From assembly GCA_949297765.1 (NCBI GenBank), contig CASFTV010000014.1, positions 26,344 through 90,343 of the forward strand: a stretch of DNA of 64,000 bases. Direction: 5' to 3'. Below, piece after piece: positions 1 to 8,008 of the stretch. The stretch's first letter is position 1. Every line of letters begins with the position of its first letter. The notes under the pieces are model-generated. The model was not told where the DNA came from and did not search any database. It was given only the letters and a program-made list of their open reading frames with translations. The DNA comes from an uncultured bacterium. GTDB lineage: Bacteria > Verrucomicrobiota > Lentisphaeria > Victivallales > UBA1829. Position numbers and translations under genes: made by a program.

Positions 1-776
1 CGGTCGGTCCGCTGCGGATGGTACCAGATGATCTGCGTTGAACCGGAAAGCCAGCTGTTGTCCGGAATGACGCCGGGAACCTTGAAGTAGGCCCAGCCGC
101 TCCCGTGCGGAGGAACGCGGAGAGGGGCGTTTTCCCGGACCGGAAGAAACTGCCAGAGACCGTTCAAGCAGACTTTCTCCCGCAGAGCGTTCGATTCCCG
201 GTATGCGTCGGAAAGCGACCAGATCTGTTCCTGTGCGGATCCGTCCGGACTCTCCGCGTCGGGCAGAAAACTTCCCTGCCGCTCCAGCAGCTCCAGGTTT
301 CGGAACTCGACGATTCCGCTTTTCCCGTAATTGGCTCCGTCCAGTTCCGCCGAGACGGCTCCTTCAGGAACGCTGAAACAGAGCTGGAAAGGGGTCCATT
401 TCCGTGTTCCGGCAACGCGCAGCGCCGAGTTTTCCTTTTTTCTTTTCATTCTTCGGCCGTCGCGGTCGAAGAAGATCAGGCTGAGTTCTCCCTTCTGCCA
501 GGATTCCGGTCCCTCCTTCACCTCCCGGCAGGCGGATTCCCCGGAGACCAGAAGGACGGTGCTTCCTTTTTGCAGGGGAAATTTGATTCCGACAACCGCA
601 AGATGTCCGGTCAGCCGGAGCCGGATTCCGTTCTGTTCCGAGCGATATTCCGCCTGTCCGGCGGTGTGGATGTCCGGCGTGTGTCCCGGCCGGGACAGCA
701 GACGGTTTTCGATGTTTCCGCCCGGCACGGTCCCCGTCAGAAAAAGAAGAAACAGGAGAGCAAATCGTTTCAGCAT
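1..776 (-). CDS. Secreted GH2-like glycosidase, N-terminal part (cut by window edge)
   Basis: The minus-strand frame begins at an ATG at 776, 10 bases after an AAGGA ribosome site, and stays open to base 1, so about 258 codons are visible and the C-terminal part is missing. Residues 1-20 look like a signal peptide (MLKRFALLFLLFLTG...), which suggests export. The next 170 residues look like a beta-sandwich. The last visible part (LNGLWQF..., then GWAYFKVPG) resembles the sugar-binding domain that opens GH2 beta-galactosidase or glucuronidase-type enzymes. The catalytic residues lie outside the window, so the specificity is unknown. It lies 32 bases after a pseudopilin gene on the same strand, the pilin-then-glycosidase order seen repeatedly in this window. 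The GH2 assignment rests on the short LNGLWQF/FKVPG signature only. Confidence 0.72.
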   Translation of the reverse strand, partial: MLKRFALLFLLFLTGTVPGGNIENRLLSRPGHTPDIHTAGQAEYRSEQNGIRLRLTGHLAVVGIKFPLQKGSTVLLVSGESACREVKEGPESWQKGELSLIFFDRDGRRMKRKKENSALRVAGTRKWTPFQLCFSVPEGAVSAELDGANYGKSGIVEFRNLELLERQGSFLPDAESPDGSAQEQIWSLSDAYRESNALREKVCLNGLWQFLPVRENAPLRVPPHGSGWAYFKVPGVIPDNSWLSGSTQIIWYHPQRTD

Positions 777-808
777 GACTTCAAAGTCCTTGTTTTTGCA
801 TTGTGCAG

Positions 809-1624
809 TCAGAATGGGAAGAAATGTGCTTTTCGTTCATTCCAGCCGGCCAGATTGAACAACATCGTGTGCGGATCGGAGAGATTGCCGGGCAGGGAGG
901 ACGCATGGAAATCCGTGTAGAGCACATTGGCGCGGCTCTGATGGCGCAGTGCGACCGTGCCGTAGTCGGTATCGTACTGCGCCCAGCCGCCGATCCGGTA
1001 CCAGCCCTCGGAGCGGTCTATCGTCAGCGGAGAGTTGCCGGTATTGCGCCAGACGTCGATGAAAAAGTATTTTTCGCTCGCATTGCGGATTTTGGAATGT
1101 TTGCCCGCACGCATTTCATTGGAGGTCGAACCGTCCAGCGCAAGGGAGTGAGTCAGGATGTAGGCATTGACCGCATACTGCGGAAGATGGTCTTTGGCCG
1201 CTTTTTTCAGCGTCATCTTCGAGGTCATCGCCGGACAGCCGAGCGTCTGGCTTGGAATGTAGTGCCCCGAAACCTCCTGCAGATTCGAGTCGTAGCCGAG
1301 CAGCGCCTGAATCCAGTAGGCGGAATGGAAATTCGCTTTCTCCCGGAACGGAGGAAGATCATCCCCGGAATCATTCAGATAGCTTCCCATTCCCATCCCG
1401 AGCGTTTTCAGATTGTTCATGCAGGAGAGTGCATTTGCCTTCTCCCGCGCCGCCTGAAGCGCCGGAAGAAGCAGAGATGCCAGAATGGCGATGATCGCAA
1501 TGACGATGAGAAGTTCTATCAGAGAAAAATGGCTTCCTCTGCGGCCGGGTTTCTCCGGATGGTGCGGAAACCGGACGGAATGGTGGCTCCGGCCGCTTTC
1601 CCGTAATTGACGGATCGTATTCAT
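809..1624 (-). CDS. Pseudopilin (prepilin-type N-terminus, DxH tail motif)
   Basis: This 271-residue protein has a prepilin-type N-terminus at about residues 33-52 ([16 protein letters not shown]), with Glu at mature position +5 and a single hydrophobic helix, then [12 protein letters not shown], the usual continuation in PVC-group pseudopilins. The residue before the Phe is His, not the Gly expected for type IV prepilin peptidase. The C-terminal part carries [14 protein letters not shown], a variant of the H-X9-DG motif with Phe in place of Gly. An AAAGGAAG ribosome site supports the start at 1624 despite the 32-residue leader. It is the first gene of a minus-strand operon with the GH2-like gene and is divergent from the AraC gene at 1769. 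The likely role is in the envelope, as a pseudopilin of a type II secretion-like fibre or as a membrane-anchored surface protein. The exact role is inferred. Confidence 0.85.
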   Translation of the reverse strand: MNTIRQLRESGRSHHSVRFPHHPEKPGRRGSHFSLIELLIVIAIIAILASLLLPALQAAREKANALSCMNNLKTLGMGMGSYLNDSGDDLPPFREKANFHSAYWIQALLGYDSNLQEVSGHYIPSQTLGCPAMTSKMTLKKAAKDHLPQYAVNAYILTHSLALDGSTSNEMRAGKHSKIRNASEKYFFIDVWRNTGNSPLTIDRSEGWYRIGGWAQYDTDYGTVALRHQSRANVLYTDFHASSLPGNLSDPHTMLFNLAGWNERKAHFFPF

Positions 1625-1692
1625 CGTTTCTTCCTTTCTGCTGTTGCCGGGAAAAATCCCGTTTCATTTCCCATGGAGAAAAATACGTTTTG

Positions 1693-1764
1693 ATATTTGA
1701 AAATCAACAAAACAGGACTTATATTCCATTTGAAAAAGAACAAGATATATTTTAAAAATCAACA
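1693..1764 (+). promoter_or_regulatory. Promoter and direct repeats upstream of AraC gene
   Basis: TTGAAA (1697-1702), 17 bases, then TATATT (1720-1725) form a good sigma70-type promoter about 40 bases before the ATG at 1769. Two near-identical direct repeats, about ATATTTGAAAATCAACA (1693-1709) and ATATTTTAAAAATCAACA (1747-1764), are 54 bases apart. One overlaps the -35 box and the other lies just before the start codon. This is a plausible autoregulatory AraC operator. The -35/-10 pair and the 14 bases after it recur upstream of the paralogous AraC gene at 27032. Confidence 0.6.
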
Positions 1765-1768
1765 TAAT

Positions 1769-2680
1769 ATGAAACCTTTGAAAAACCTCTCTCTGTTCAG
1801 CGGAGAGCTTCCCTTGTGGAAGTCATCGGGGAACTACCGGTGCTACTACCGGAAAAACAACTCTGTTTCGCGGATGGAGCCGGTCAGCATTGACCGCTAT
1901 GCGATTCGGGAGCCTTTTTTCTGCATAGGCGTCTGCGAGGCCGGGATGCTGGAAAATTCCCATCTGCGTTCGGAAAATTCTTCCATGCTTTCCGTGGAGC
2001 GGATTGTTTCCGGATCGCTGTTCTGCCGGATGGGGGACCGCGGCTATCTGGCGGAAGCCGGAGATGTGGTGCTGTTTCTGCCGGAGGAATCGTTTGAATT
2101 CCGGACGGGACCGGACGGTTTCTGCCGGAAATTTTCTCTGGTTCTGGAAGGTCCGATGCTCCGGGAGGCCCTCCGGCTGTACGGACTGGAAAAAACCGAT
2201 ATCCTTTCCGGACTGGATCTGCTGGAAATGGATCGGCTGATTGGCGCTTTCCGGGAAAACATCCGTTATACAGGAACGGAAAATCATCGCCGGAACGCCC
2301 GTCTGAGCCTGGAACTGTTTCAGTTTCTCAGCTATCGGGAGGAAAACCGGAAAATTCCGCCCGTGCTGATGCATCTTGTCCGGGATTTCGAACTCCATCC
2401 GGAGCATCCGTTCTCCCTGTCGGAGATGGCGGAGCGGTGCGGCTGTTCGGTCAACCATCTTTTGCGGCTTTTTCAGAAATTCTTCGGATGCACGCCGCAC
2501 CGGAAGCTGATCGAATGCCGGATGAAACGGGCGGCGGGACTGCTGTTCCGTCCGGAACTGTCGATCAAGGAGGTCGCCGCGCTGTCCGGCTGTTCCGACG
2601 CTTTGAATTTCTCGACCGGATTCCGCAAATTTTTCGGAGTTTCCCCGAAGGAATACCGTAAAAAAGGATTCTTCCCCTGA
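1769..2680 (+). CDS. AraC-family transcriptional regulator
   Basis: This 303-residue regulator has a variable N-terminal sensor half (about 1-190, cupin-like, with VVLFLPEESFEF) and an AraC/XylS DNA-binding domain in the last 100 residues, with two helix-turn-helix segments (SEMAERCGCSVNHLLRLF; IKEVAALSGCSDALNFSTGF) and the ending FGVSPKEYRK. A TTG codon in the same frame lies inside the -35 box at 1697, so the ATG at 1769 downstream of the promoter is preferred. No clear Shine-Dalgarno sequence is seen. It is divergent from the pilin/GH2-like operon (144 bases between starts), which it most likely controls. Its closest relative in the window is the AraC protein at 27032, similar in both sensor and DNA-binding halves. 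Confidence 0.88.
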   Translation: MKPLKNLSLFSGELPLWKSSGNYRCYYRKNNSVSRMEPVSIDRYAIREPFFCIGVCEAGMLENSHLRSENSSMLSVERIVSGSLFCRMGDRGYLAEAGDVVLFLPEESFEFRTGPDGFCRKFSLVLEGPMLREALRLYGLEKTDILSGLDLLEMDRLIGAFRENIRYTGTENHRRNARLSLELFQFLSYREENRKIPPVLMHLVRDFELHPEHPFSLSEMAERCGCSVNHLLRLFQKFFGCTPHRKLIECRMKRAAGLLFRPELSIKEVAALSGCSDALNFSTGFRKFFGVSPKEYRKKGFFP

Positions 2681-2733
2681 TCTCCGCAAAGAAGTGGGAG
2701 ACGGGGGCGGCGGACTGGAAAACAAAGAGAATC

Positions 2734-2761
2734 CCGCCGGGAAACAGGAATTTTCCGGCGG
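2734..2761. terminator. Hairpin between convergent genes
   Basis: CCGCCGGGAAA (2734-2744) pairs with TTTTCCGGCGG (2751-2761) with one G-T wobble around a 6-base loop. It lies between the stops of the AraC gene and the QueG-like operon. There is no T-run on either strand, so termination is plausible but unproven. Confidence 0.45.
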
Positions 2762-2786
2762 AAGGCAAGACCAGGTGTGGAGATCC

Positions 2787-3743
2787 TTACTTCTTCTCCT
2801 CCGCTTCTGTCTGAATGGAGAGTTTCCATTCCGGACGTTTGCGGAAGGGGGTTTTGAAGGACCGTTTCAGAACACCCTTCTCCTCCAGATGGATGTAGCA
2901 TGCCACATCGCACGCGCGGCCGCAGATGCTGGTCAGATACGCATGTTTGATCGGAGGATAGAAAAAGGTTTCGTCGATGATCTGACGGGCGCGCTCCGGA
3001 GAGAGCTTCGCCTCGCCGGCGATGATCGCAAGACGGTCCGGTTCATGGAGATAGGCGTCCGGCGGCATGAACGGATTCTTCGTCATATTGGCGCCGACGT
3101 AATAGGCGGCACACTGCCAGCGGTCGACATTTCCAGTTCCGGGATTGATGGCATGTCCCGGACAGGCCGCCGCGCATTTTCCGCAATGGTCGCAGAGGTG
3201 CGGTTCTGCAATCGGGGTCTCTTCCAGTTCCGCATCGGTCAGAATGAAGCAGAGACGCTGGAACGGACCGAAATCATCCGTCAGCAGCGTTCCGGAAAAT
3301 CCGCGTTCCCCGAGTCCGCAGAGCACGGCGGCTTCTTCGAAATCCAGCTGGTTTTCCGCGGATTTTCCCCGGTAGATTTCCGCATAGTTGACCTCCGGAT
3401 TGGTACTGCCGGTTTCCTGCATGATCAGCTGATTCCGCTTCTGGGGAAGGGCTTCAAAGCCGGCATCTTCCAGAACGGCGCAGGCGCGGAGCATCGCCAT
3501 CGGCATGACGGTCTCCTCAATGGTCTCGACGCCCGTGGTGGTGTACTGATAGTAGGTGGATCCTTCCTCGACACCCCGGTGCGAGCCGCGCAGGACCCGG
3601 AAGGCCGCGCCGATGACGGTTTTCGCCTTCGGGAATATCGTGCGTGCGGCGGTGTCGCGGAATCGTTCGATTCCGCCGAAACCGACAAGATCCGCTCCAT
3701 GCGCCTTCAGCGTTTCGGAGATTCGTTCGTTCAGCGTTTTCAT
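2787..3743 (-). CDS. QueG-like double [4Fe-4S] cluster protein, copy 3
   Basis: This 318-residue cytoplasmic protein is related to epoxyqueuosine reductase QueG and the reductive-dehalogenase-like Fe-S family. Residues 184-195 give CDHCGKCAAACP (C-x2-C-x2-C-x3-CP), and a second Cys set sits near the C-terminus (CGRACDVACY), enough for two [4Fe-4S] clusters. The N-terminus (KAHGADLVGFGGIERF) and the FGPFQRLCFILTDAELE segment are typical of the family. The start at 3743 has an AAAGGAA ribosome site and overlaps the previous stop as ATGA, so translation is coupled. A longer start at 3809 would run inside the upstream gene. It is the last of three tandem paralogues after a U32-like gene. Because three diverged copies lie together, a role other than tRNA queuosine synthesis is likely, perhaps as a corrinoid or Fe-S reductase. 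The function is not established. Confidence 0.82.
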   Translation of the reverse strand: MKTLNERISETLKAHGADLVGFGGIERFRDTAARTIFPKAKTVIGAAFRVLRGSHRGVEEGSTYYQYTTTGVETIEETVMPMAMLRACAVLEDAGFEALPQKRNQLIMQETGSTNPEVNYAEIYRGKSAENQLDFEEAAVLCGLGERGFSGTLLTDDFGPFQRLCFILTDAELEETPIAEPHLCDHCGKCAAACPGHAINPGTGNVDRWQCAAYYVGANMTKNPFMPPDAYLHEPDRLAIIAGEAKLSPERARQIIDETFFYPPIKHAYLTSICGRACDVACYIHLEEKGVLKRSFKTPFRKRPEWKLSIQTEAEEKK

Positions 3744-4651
3744 GAGAGAATTCCTTTCGCTTTCAGATGATGGTAGCAGGCGAGATCGCATTTTTTCCCG
3801 CAGAGGCACGGCGCGTATCCGGTTGACCGGCTCGGAAGGAAATCCAGTTTTTTATAGATCGCCCGCGCGCTTTCGCGGTTGAAGACCTTGCTTCCGTTCA
3901 GGACGGCTTCCCGCTCGGGATCCCCCTTCAGGAACTCCTCCGTCATGAACGGATTGGACTTGTGTGCGCCTCGGTAGTAGACCGCGCACTGCCAGGAGTT
4001 GAATTCCCCGTCCGGAGCGATTGCGTGTCCGGGACACGCCTTCACGCATTCGCCGCACTTGTCGCAGAGTTTTTCCGCGAACGGGGGGTCGCACTCCAGA
4101 GGGGCGTCGGTCACGAGGAACGCAAAGCGGACAAACGGCCCGAACTGCGGTGTGATGACCGTGCCCCGCATGCTGACGGAGCCCAGTCCGCAGATCTCCG
4201 CGGACTGCCCGAAATCCATGATGACGTCCGGGACGGGCTTGTCGGGCGAGATCGGTTCGGCATGAACGAGCTCATAGGTGTCGATGAGTTCGGCGTTCGT
4301 TGTGTGATCCCCTTTGATCCGCAGGTTGGAGACGTTGCGCTGAAGACAGGCGTCGTAGCCTTCATTTTCAATCAGTCCGCCCATTTTGAGCAGAAAGATC
4401 TCCGCGAAATCCTCGTCGATGTACTTGACCCCGAGCTGGGTGTAGTTGAAGAACTGCGATCCTTTCTCCATGCTCCCGTACAGCGCGCGGGGAACCCGGA
4501 ATCCGAATCCGATGACACAGGTTGCCGCGGGGAGAATTTTGCGCGGATCGCGCTGGGGAATCGTCCCTTCATAGCGGGCGATGTCTCCGATTCCGACGAT
4601 GTCGGCGCCGAATTCCAGCGCCTTCCGTTTGATCCATTCAGCAGTCAGCAT
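3740..4651 (-). CDS. QueG-like double [4Fe-4S] cluster protein, copy 2
   Basis: This 303-residue paralogue of its neighbours carries CDKCGECVKACPGHAI, a C-x2-C-x2-C-x3-CP ferredoxin motif, and a C-terminal second Cys set (CLCGKKCDLACYHH). The opening EFGADIVGIGDIARYEG and the FGPFVRFAFLVTDAPLE segment match the same family regions. The ATG at 4651 has an AAAGGA site 8 bases upstream; an upstream Met at 4864 would overlap most of copy 1 and is rejected. The gap to copy 1 is 11 bases and its stop overlaps the start of copy 3. It is slightly shorter than E. coli QueG (about 379 residues as known). It probably works with the other two copies, either as subunits of one complex or as enzymes for related substrates; this is inference. 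Confidence 0.82.
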   Translation of the reverse strand: MLTAEWIKRKALEFGADIVGIGDIARYEGTIPQRDPRKILPAATCVIGFGFRVPRALYGSMEKGSQFFNYTQLGVKYIDEDFAEIFLLKMGGLIENEGYDACLQRNVSNLRIKGDHTTNAELIDTYELVHAEPISPDKPVPDVIMDFGQSAEICGLGSVSMRGTVITPQFGPFVRFAFLVTDAPLECDPPFAEKLCDKCGECVKACPGHAIAPDGEFNSWQCAVYYRGAHKSNPFMTEEFLKGDPEREAVLNGSKVFNRESARAIYKKLDFLPSRSTGYAPCLCGKKCDLACYHHLKAKGILS

Positions 4652-4662
4652 GGCAAATCCTT

Positions 4663-5730
4663 TCAGCGGTCCATAATCCAGCGTTTTCCGGTGCGGAGCG
4701 GCGACTTGAACCGGTGTTCCATGCAGCCGCCCTTCTTTTCCAGCATGCTCACGCAGGCGCGGATGCAGCCGCCGCACTTCGCCATATTGTATCCGACCCA
4801 GGTCGGAAAATATTTTTCCAGCGCTCCGTAGACTTTCATGATCTCCGCTTCGGAGGCTTTGCATTTGCCTTCCAGAAGGTTGAGATCTCCGTTCTCGTTT
4901 TTATCGAACACCTCTTTCGGGACAAACGGATTGAATTTGCGTCCCGCATGGGTGTAGAAGGCGTAGCATTTCCACTCGTCGAGCTTGCTCCATTCGCACT
5001 TTTTCCCGCCGATGTAGACCGTGATGCTCTCCTTCGGATCCAGACACTGTCCCGGACACTCCCGGACACATGCCATGCAGCGGCGGCAGATCGGCGGTCC
5101 GCTGTACAGCGGATCGGGTTCGAGCGGGGCGTCGGTGAAGATGAACGCAACCCGTTGAAGCGGACCGAATTCGGCGGTCAGGAACATCTTGCTCCATCCG
5201 ATTTCCCCCAGACCGCAGGCAACCGCCGCAAGCCGGAAGTGGAACTGGAGATCCGGCGCAACCGCTCCTTCCCGGACCGGACGGGTGAACTGCACCGACC
5301 GGTGATGCGCGGTTTTGGTCTTCGCCTGTTCATTGATCTCGATCTGTTCTTCGGGCGAGAGCGAGTTTCCGGGCGAACCGTCCATGTCGGAAACCACTCC
5401 GCGGGCGCCGGTGTTGCGGTAGACCGCCGCCTCGTAGCCGTGATCCTCAATGAGTTTTCCCACCTGATAGAGGACCGCCGGCGCATAGATTTCGTTGATT
5501 CCGCCGTACGCCATCGAGGGATACTGGTAGAACTGGGTTCCCTCCTCGATTCCGCGCTGCACCCCGCGCGGAATCCGGAACACCATGCCGATGACCGTTT
5601 TCGCTTCGGGGAAAATGTAGCGCGGATCCATCTCCTTCGGCGCTCCTTCGAAACGCGCCATGTCGCCGATTCCGCACAGATCGGCTCCGGCGGCGAGCGC
5701 CGCCTTCTTTACCATTTCGCTGGTCAGCAT
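4663..5730 (-). CDS. QueG-like double [4Fe-4S] cluster protein, copy 1
   Basis: This 355-residue member of the trio has CRRCMACVRECPGQCLDPKE as the ferredoxin motif and KCGGCIRACVSMLEKKGGC near the C-terminus as the second cluster set. It has about 40 extra residues in the middle compared with its paralogues (around SDMDGSPGNSLSPEEQ) and a loop between the Cys sets (VYIGGKKCEWSKLDEWKCY), so it may bind a different substrate. A strong AGGAGG ribosome site precedes the ATG at 5730. The start overlaps the end of the upstream U32-like gene by 7 bases, which indicates one operon. It probably acts in the cytoplasm under anoxic conditions. The reaction cannot be read from the sequence. Confidence 0.83.
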   Translation of the reverse strand: MLTSEMVKKAALAAGADLCGIGDMARFEGAPKEMDPRYIFPEAKTVIGMVFRIPRGVQRGIEEGTQFYQYPSMAYGGINEIYAPAVLYQVGKLIEDHGYEAAVYRNTGARGVVSDMDGSPGNSLSPEEQIEINEQAKTKTAHHRSVQFTRPVREGAVAPDLQFHFRLAAVACGLGEIGWSKMFLTAEFGPLQRVAFIFTDAPLEPDPLYSGPPICRRCMACVRECPGQCLDPKESITVYIGGKKCEWSKLDEWKCYAFYTHAGRKFNPFVPKEVFDKNENGDLNLLEGKCKASEAEIMKVYGALEKYFPTWVGYNMAKCGGCIRACVSMLEKKGGCMEHRFKSPLRTGKRWIMDR

Positions 5731-6761
5731 GAAGCAATTCCTCCTGATTCAAGTATGACTTTCGCGTTGCTGAAAATTTCATCGCAGTAGGTGCATGTTC
5801 CGCAGTTTCCCGGGCAGTCCAGAACGTGCGCAGCGAATTCCGCCGGGATCCGGCTGTTTTCCAGAACCGCCGGATAGAACGCCTCCGCATGGTCCGGTTC
5901 CATCAGATCCATCAGATTGCCGCTGTACGAGCCGTTCAGATATGCCTCCAGAATCCGGACCGGATTGCGGCTGCTGCGGGTCGCCAGTTTCACAACATCA
6001 AAATAGGGTGCATAGAGAGGGAGGTCTTCCGGACGGACGAAGGTGGTGTCCCGCAGATAGTGAATCTGTTTCTCCTTCCGGGCAAGATATTCGTGGCAGA
6101 GACCGCGGAACTCATAGGCGTTGTCCATGGCGCGGATCTCCTGTTCGTGCGCCACGAGATTGTCGTGAAAGTTGTGGACCGAGCAGTGCTTCAGACAGCC
6201 GCTGTTCGCCAGAAGATACAGTTTCTTCCCATTTCCGTCGCACCAGGTTTTCAGTTCTTCGATCCGGGCGCGGCAGCGGTTGAAATCCCGGTTCATATAG
6301 TATCCGTCGAACCATTCGGCGAGGTAGTCCATTCCCTGAACGGTGCCGATCTCCATGTTGACCGACGCACGAATTTCCAGATCCGGAAAATTCTTCTTCA
6401 GAAACTTCGCGATCAGCGGCGAGGAGGTCGTTACGGAACGGAGGAGAAACCGGTTTGCGAGCCATTCCGTGGAATTGCCGATCTTCTCAAAAAAACTCCG
6501 CGACTGGCTCTCCCTTCCGTAACAGTTCCCGTTCAGAAGCAGATTGAGTCCGATTCCCTCGTCCGAGAGGAGTTTCAGATCCTCCGCAAGCAGTGTCTGC
6601 GCCTCCCATGGAAGAAGTTCCCCCTGTTCCAGCGGGACGCCGCGGCCGGTCGGAATATCCCCCCACGGAAAATAGACCTCGGAAATCCGCTCCTTTGCGC
6701 GGATCACCGCCGCGAGCAGATCCTCCCGCACATTCAGCTGGTAGCCTGCCATGAATTTCAT
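5724..6761 (-). CDS. U32 peptidase-like / UbiU-like Cys-rich protein
   Basis: This 345-residue soluble protein has a TIM-barrel-like pattern and no signal peptide. Cys residues cluster at 189, 193 and 222 (NSGCLKHCSVHNF; LCHEYL) and at 316, 320, 323 and 326 (CPGNCGTCTYC). The first set resembles the Cys pattern of the U32 family (UbiU/UbiV, TrhP, RlhA), whose members bind [4Fe-4S] and work in oxygen-independent hydroxylation or RNA modification. The C-terminal CPGNCGTCTYC set is an addition that could carry another cluster. It is the first gene of an operon with three QueG-like proteins, behind a near-consensus promoter (6801-6829). The context suggests an anaerobic redox or hydroxylation pathway. 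The U32 link is my reading from motifs and is moderate in strength. Confidence 0.62.
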   Translation of the reverse strand: MKFMAGYQLNVREDLLAAVIRAKERISEVYFPWGDIPTGRGVPLEQGELLPWEAQTLLAEDLKLLSDEGIGLNLLLNGNCYGRESQSRSFFEKIGNSTEWLANRFLLRSVTTSSPLIAKFLKKNFPDLEIRASVNMEIGTVQGMDYLAEWFDGYYMNRDFNRCRARIEELKTWCDGNGKKLYLLANSGCLKHCSVHNFHDNLVAHEQEIRAMDNAYEFRGLCHEYLARKEKQIHYLRDTTFVRPEDLPLYAPYFDVVKLATRSSRNPVRILEAYLNGSYSGNLMDLMEPDHAEAFYPAVLENSRIPAEFAAHVLDCPGNCGTCTYCDEIFSNAKVILESGGIASC

Positions 6762-6800
6762 GAAATCGTCTCTTTTCTTATTTTCATCACCAGTGAGTTA

Positions 6801-6829
6801 ATTATACATCAGATTCGGAAAAAAGTCAA
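6801..6829 (-). promoter_or_regulatory. Sigma70-type promoter of the U32/QueG-like operon
   Basis: Read on the minus strand, TTGACT (6829-6824), 17 bases, then TATAAT (6806-6801). It starts transcription about 35-40 bases before the ATG at 6761. Confidence 0.75.
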
Positions 6830-6921
6830 TACGGGGAATGGAAAAATAGAGGATTTTTTAAGAAATTTCTTTCCTGTCTTCCGATTTTTTCCCGGAGAGA
6901 AAAGGGATACCGGACGGTCTC

Positions 6922-6939
6922 TGCGTAAAAATTTACGCA
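6922..6939. promoter_or_regulatory. 18-bp palindromic operator, probably for the LacI regulator
   Basis: TGCGTAAA (6922-6929) and TTTACGCA (6932-6939) are perfect inverted arms around AA. It lies 75 bases before the lacI start and about 95 bases upstream of the divergent promoter. Size and symmetry fit a LacI-family dimer site, so autoregulation and control of the salvage operon are likely. Confidence 0.65.
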
Positions 6940-7013
6940 TAATCTTTTCTCATAAAACCTTGTATTTTCTATTCTGCGTGATACATTTCTGCGAAAAAGA
7001 GAGAAACGGAGAA

Positions 7014-7994
7014 ATGAGAAACCGGATTACGATTCAGGAATTTGCGGGGAAGGCGGGGGTCTCTATTGCGACGGTGTCGCGGGCGTTCACCGGAAACGGA
7101 CGCATCAGCCCGGAGACGCGGAAACGGATTTTTGAAATTGCCCGGAAATACGGTTACAGCTCCGGTCTCCGCAAACTGAAATCGGAGAACGATCTTCCGG
7201 AACTGGTGTTCTTCTATCCGGAACTCTATTCGGGCGAACCGGATTATTTCACGGCGGAGATCACCGTGAACATCAAACGGCATCTCGGCAACGAGCATGT
7301 GTTCACGGTGACGCCGTTCGACGAACACGACGATCATGTGATTGATTCGGCGAAAACGCGGATGCTGAACGGCTCGATTGCGGGAATCATTGTCGTTGCC
7401 GGAACTCCCGGAGCGGGTAAACTTGCGGAGATGGCGGAAAGCTGTTCGGTTCCCTATGTCCTGATCGGGAAGATTCCCGGGTTCCACTGCAACACGGTTC
7501 TGCACGACAATGAATACGGTGCGTTTCTGGCGGGGAAATATTTCCGGGAGACCGGACGGAGCCATCCGGTCTATCTTTCCGGCCATCTGGACAGCGCAAA
7601 ACGGCTCGGATTCAAGCGCGGGTTCGGCGGATCGGGCCGGATTCCGGTCATTCCGGGCGGGGCGGGATTCCGTTTCGGGGTCAACGCCCTGAACTACATC
7701 CGGACCCGCCATCCCGAGGCCGACTGTGTGCTCTGCGCTACGGACGTGATGGCGATGGGGCTGCTGAAAGAGGCGGAAAAACGCGGAGTCCGCGTTCCGG
7801 AGGATCTGGCGGTGATCGGATTCGACGACATTGCCGCGTCACGGTTTTTCACTCCGGCGCTTTCCTCGGTCTCTCTTCATCTGGGAACGATCGGGAAGGT
7901 GGCGGCGGAACTGCTGGAACGGCAGCTCCGGGGGAAAACCAATCTTCCGCCGGAAATCGTTCCCTGCGATCTGGTGTTACGACAATCAACATAA
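7014..7994 (+). CDS. LacI-family transcriptional regulator
   Basis: This 326-residue protein starts with a LacI helix-turn-helix (about residues 5-40: ITIQEFAGKAGVSIATVSRAF) and continues with a periplasmic-binding-protein-like sensor (IAGIIVVAGTPG, DVMAMGLLKEAEKRGVRVPED, AVIGFDDIAASRFFTP). A CGGAG sequence precedes the ATG at 7014. The open frame continues far upstream but has no family similarity there. It is the first gene of a four-gene operon; the next start follows after 14 bases with a strong AAGGAGG site. The effector is probably a sugar or HexNAc derivative linked to the downstream enzymes. The palindrome at 6922-6939 is the best operator candidate. The protein may also affect the divergent QueG-like operon. 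Confidence 0.9.
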   Translation: MRNRITIQEFAGKAGVSIATVSRAFTGNGRISPETRKRIFEIARKYGYSSGLRKLKSENDLPELVFFYPELYSGEPDYFTAEITVNIKRHLGNEHVFTVTPFDEHDDHVIDSAKTRMLNGSIAGIIVVAGTPGAGKLAEMAESCSVPYVLIGKIPGFHCNTVLHDNEYGAFLAGKYFRETGRSHPVYLSGHLDSAKRLGFKRGFGGSGRIPVIPGGAGFRFGVNALNYIRTRHPEADCVLCATDVMAMGLLKEAEKRGVRVPEDLAVIGFDDIAASRFFTPALSSVSLHLGTIGKVAAELLERQLRGKTNLPPEIVPCDLVLRQST

Positions 7995-8008
7995 GGAGGT
8001 TCGGATCA

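Noticed and set aside
105..920. Plus-strand frame across the first gene pair
   Set aside because: It covers the ends of two minus-strand genes and has no ribosome site or family similarity.
1697..1699. TTG start for the first AraC gene
   Set aside because: It overlaps the -35 box of the promoter, so it could not be in the transcript.
5826..7013. Upstream extension of the lacI frame
   Set aside because: It is antisense to the U32-like gene; the LacI helix-turn-helix starts at 7014.
6762..7013. Cobalamin riboswitch upstream of the QueG-like operon
   Set aside because: QueG-type proteins bind cobalamin, so I looked for one, but the region shows only a promoter and an operator palindrome and no B12-box-like conserved structure.
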